From Paraphoma chrysanthemicola (lineage: Eukaryota; Ascomycota; Dothideomycetes; Pleosporales; Phaeosphaeriaceae): a DNA stretch of 64,000 nt. Shown here piece by piece: positions 62,019 through 64,000 of this stretch. The translations under genes were made by a program, and so were the position numbers. The DNA lies in NCBI GenBank assembly GCA_020744225.1, contig JAGMWG010000003.1, positions 1,054,001 through 1,118,000 of the forward strand, written 5' to 3'. The first letter of the stretch is position 1. Each line of letters begins with the position of its first letter. The notes below the pieces were generated by a model that worked only from the letters and a program-made list of their open reading frames with translations, was not told the origin of the DNA and did not search any database.

Positions 62019-63072
62019 ATGACGACCGCCAAAGAAGCGATAGCTGAGAAGCTGCCCTCCAAAGAAGAGCTCAAGGAGGATGTTGTAGTAGCGACCAAGT
62101 CCTCGCTACAGTCGCTGCGAGCACTCATTGCTGGCGGTGTAGGCGGTGTGTGCGCAGTTGTCGTGGGCCATCCTTTCGATCTAGTCAAGGTCCGATTACA
62201 GACCTCGGAGAAGGGAGTCTACAATGGCGCCATGGACGTCGTAAGGAAGACTATTGCAAAAGAGGGACTTGCAAGAGGCCTGTATGCTGGTGTATCAGCT
62301 CCGCTAGTCGGCGTCACACCCATGTGTAAGTGAGCCAAGCTCCAAACAGCAGGTGGAAGGTGTCATGCCAGCTAGATACTGATATCATACAGTTGCTGTA
62401 TCATTCTGGGGCTATGATCTCGGAAAACAGCTCGTCTCTAGCGTATCGACCGTCCACAACAACCAGTACAGTGTAGCTCAGGTTTCGGCCGCCGGCTTCT
62501 TCAGCGCGATTCCCATGACGATCATCACGGCACCATTTGAGCGCGTGAAAGTACTTCTCCAGATTCAAGGTCAAAAGCAGCTTGCGCCTGGAGAGAAGCC
62601 CAAGTACTCCGGCGGTGTCGACGTTGTACGGCAGTTATACAAGGAGGGCGGAATTCGCTCTGTGTTCCGCGGGTCTGCTATGACACTGGCGCGTGATGGA
62701 CCAGGCTCAGCGCTTTATTTCGCGACCTATGAGACAGTCAAGAGGAACCTGACACCCAAAGATCCCGTCACTGGGCTGCCAGGCCCATTGAGCATGCCCG
62801 CAGTCATGACAGCTGGTGGTGCCGCAGGTATCGCCATGTGGATTCCCGTGTTCCCTATTGATACAATCAAGTCACGCTTGCAGAGTGCCGAAGGACGACC
62901 GACGATTAGCGGCACCATCAAAGGCATCCACGCAAGCGGCGGTATCAAAGCTTTCTTCCCAGGTATTGGGCCTGCCATGGCCCGAGCAGTACCAGCCAAT
63001 GCCGCCACTTTTGCTGGCGTTGAGCTTGCACACAAGGCCATGACGAAGATGTTCGACCGAGACGGCGAGTAG
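62019..63072 (+). CDS. Mitochondrial carnitine/acylcarnitine carrier
   Basis: Two exons, 62019-62325 and 62393-63072 (67-nt intron), give 328 residues. It is a six-helix mitochondrial carrier with three repeats and signatures PFDLVKVRLQ, PFERVKVLLQ and PIDTIKSRLQ. Blocks ALIAGGVGGVCAVVVGHP and GLYAGVSAPLVGVTPMFAVSFWGYDLGK are those of the carnitine/acylcarnitine carrier (Crc1/AcuH) branch. It exchanges acylcarnitine for carnitine across the inner membrane, so that acetyl or acyl units made in peroxisomes can be burned. The N-terminal 30 residues are charged and poorly conserved. Confidence 0.92.
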
Positions 63073-63700
63073 CACTAAGCCAGAGATCTCCCTTCCCTAA
63101 TGCTTCTCCTCCGCTGTAACGTCCTTTAACGCCAGATCTTATGGATTCTCTTGCATTTCAAAAGGCGTCCGTCACGATTCATGTTAGTCTTCGTGAATAG
63201 AGGGACTTTAGACGGTTGTATACTCCCAATTACATTCAACTTTTTCCGAACCAAGTTCACGTTCGCTCATTATCTATTATCCGTGCTGCTGACCGCAGAA
63301 TACCTGACTTTGGGGCCAGCCGCACTGCCTTATGCAAGGGCGGCTTACAGAATGCGGCCAGAAAAGCCCACCGAACCTGGCGCATTCCTACCACATGCGA
63401 CCAAAGCCGTACAATCGGGTCAAAATATTGCCGAAAGCAGATCTGCAATTTCTTCTACGTTCCTTCTTTGTTGTGGCTCATCTGCCACCAATGGCCACTC
63501 AGCTCGCCACCACATTCGTGTTCTACATCTCGTCAACGTCTTTGTTCAGCAACCACCTTTAATAATTCTTCCCCTGGATCTGTTTCAGAAGCCGACTACT
63601 GAGCGCCGATCGGAATTGAGCGTGAGTGGGATTTCCTGAGTCGCGCCTGCCTCGCATCAGTACAGTAGCCGATCAGAGTATCATCGACAGAGGCACAACC
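63073..63700. other. Intergenic, nothing recognised
   Basis: This is 628 bp between the carnitine carrier and the partial gene at the right edge. A 162-codon frame at 63151-63639 (+) has no domain or good start. Confidence 0.35.
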
Positions 63701-64000
63701 ATGGACACGACACAGACTCAGAAAACGGCCCGGCCGCCGTCAACAAAACTGTCTCCTCTCAATCAACACCCCATTGCCTCCGGTCTTACGCCTTCGTCTC
63801 CAATAGTCACGCAGACTATCTTCCTCGAACACCCATCAGCAAAGCTATCATCCAGCCCCGCTTCGTCACCTCGAATCATTGATCCATCGCCGATGCGAAG
63901 GGGTTCCGTACACCCCACCATGAGCGATACCATGGAGAGAGGTGTAACTCCTGGTGCAGACTTTTTCGACGATGCATCGTCAGACTCCGACTGGGAAGAT
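63701..64000 (+). CDS. N-terminus of an unknown protein, cut by the window edge
   Basis: The frame from ATG 63701 is open for all 100 codons to the edge. The sequence is Ser/Pro/Thr-rich and disordered (RPPSTKLSPLNQHPIASG, SSSPASSPRIIDPSPMRRGS) and then turns acidic (DFFDDASSDSDWED). Such tails head many fungal signalling and trafficking proteins; no domain is visible. The regular Ser-Pro spacing and lack of stops support coding. Confidence 0.55.
   Translation, partial: MDTTQTQKTARPPSTKLSPLNQHPIASGLTPSSPIVTQTIFLEHPSAKLSSSPASSPRIIDPSPMRRGSVHPTMSDTMERGVTPGADFFDDASSDSDWED

Noticed and set aside
63151..63639. 162-codon plus-strand frame before the partial right-edge gene
   Set aside because: It begins in the 3' flank of the carnitine carrier, shows no family or signal, and a competing frame (63216-63602) is just as open.

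Overview
The window is nuclear DNA of a filamentous ascomycete (Pezizomycotina). The genes carry short spliceosomal introns (mostly 46-67 nt, GTRNGT donor, CTRAC/CTAAT-type branch site, YAG acceptor). The gene content is typical of these fungi: CFEM protein, GH128 wall protein, Ctr copper transporter, Rmt2, fungal sterol acyltransferase, dit1/dit2-like pair. A Dothideomycete is my best guess, but that is an impression and not a measurement. All exon limits were worked out by eye from splice consensus, reading frame and family knowledge.

Layout. 1-5.5 kb: MCM4 (runs off the left edge), tubulin cofactor A, THO complex subunit 7, elongin A. 5.9-11.3 kb: a broken F-box gene, then a run of tiny membrane-protein genes in one orientation. 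Three intact genes and one dead gene share a C-terminal GSMQVKG motif, and a further dead relative precedes them. 12.4-26.4 kb: a DHA1-type MFS transporter, a 3 kb empty stretch, a CYP56/Dit2-like P450 divergent from a Dit1/PvcA-type isocyanide synthase, a secreted DJ-1/PfpI protein (the superfamily of isonitrile hydratase), a Ctr copper transporter and a 34-residue metallothionein. 27-35.4 kb: Golgi Ca/Mn ATPase PMR1, cohesin RAD21, SUA5. 36-46.6 kb: a secreted Cys-rich protein, a 3-hydroxyacyl-CoA dehydrogenase divergent from a peroxisomal 4CL-like ligase, a tRNA-Gln with two interruptions, sterol acyltransferase, an unknown seven-pass membrane protein, and a CFEM membrane protein. 47-64 kb: ZIM17, cullin-3, GH128 protein, RMT2, a dienelactone-hydrolase/SnoaL-like protein, mitochondrial 1-Cys peroxiredoxin, carnitine carrier, and the start of an unknown gene.

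How the genes may work together. The clearest non-housekeeping theme is isocyanide/formyl-tyrosine chemistry next to copper handling: synthase, P450, DJ-1 protein, Ctr and metallothionein lie within about 9.3 kb, with an MFS exporter candidate further out. Three other points deserve attention. The tRNA-Gln gene has its B box split by a perfect-looking 56-nt GT-AG intron in addition to the normal anticodon intron. The GSMQVKG micro-gene family appears to be expanding and decaying locally. Several in-frame stops are all TAA or TAG, as CpA-to-TpA mutation would produce.
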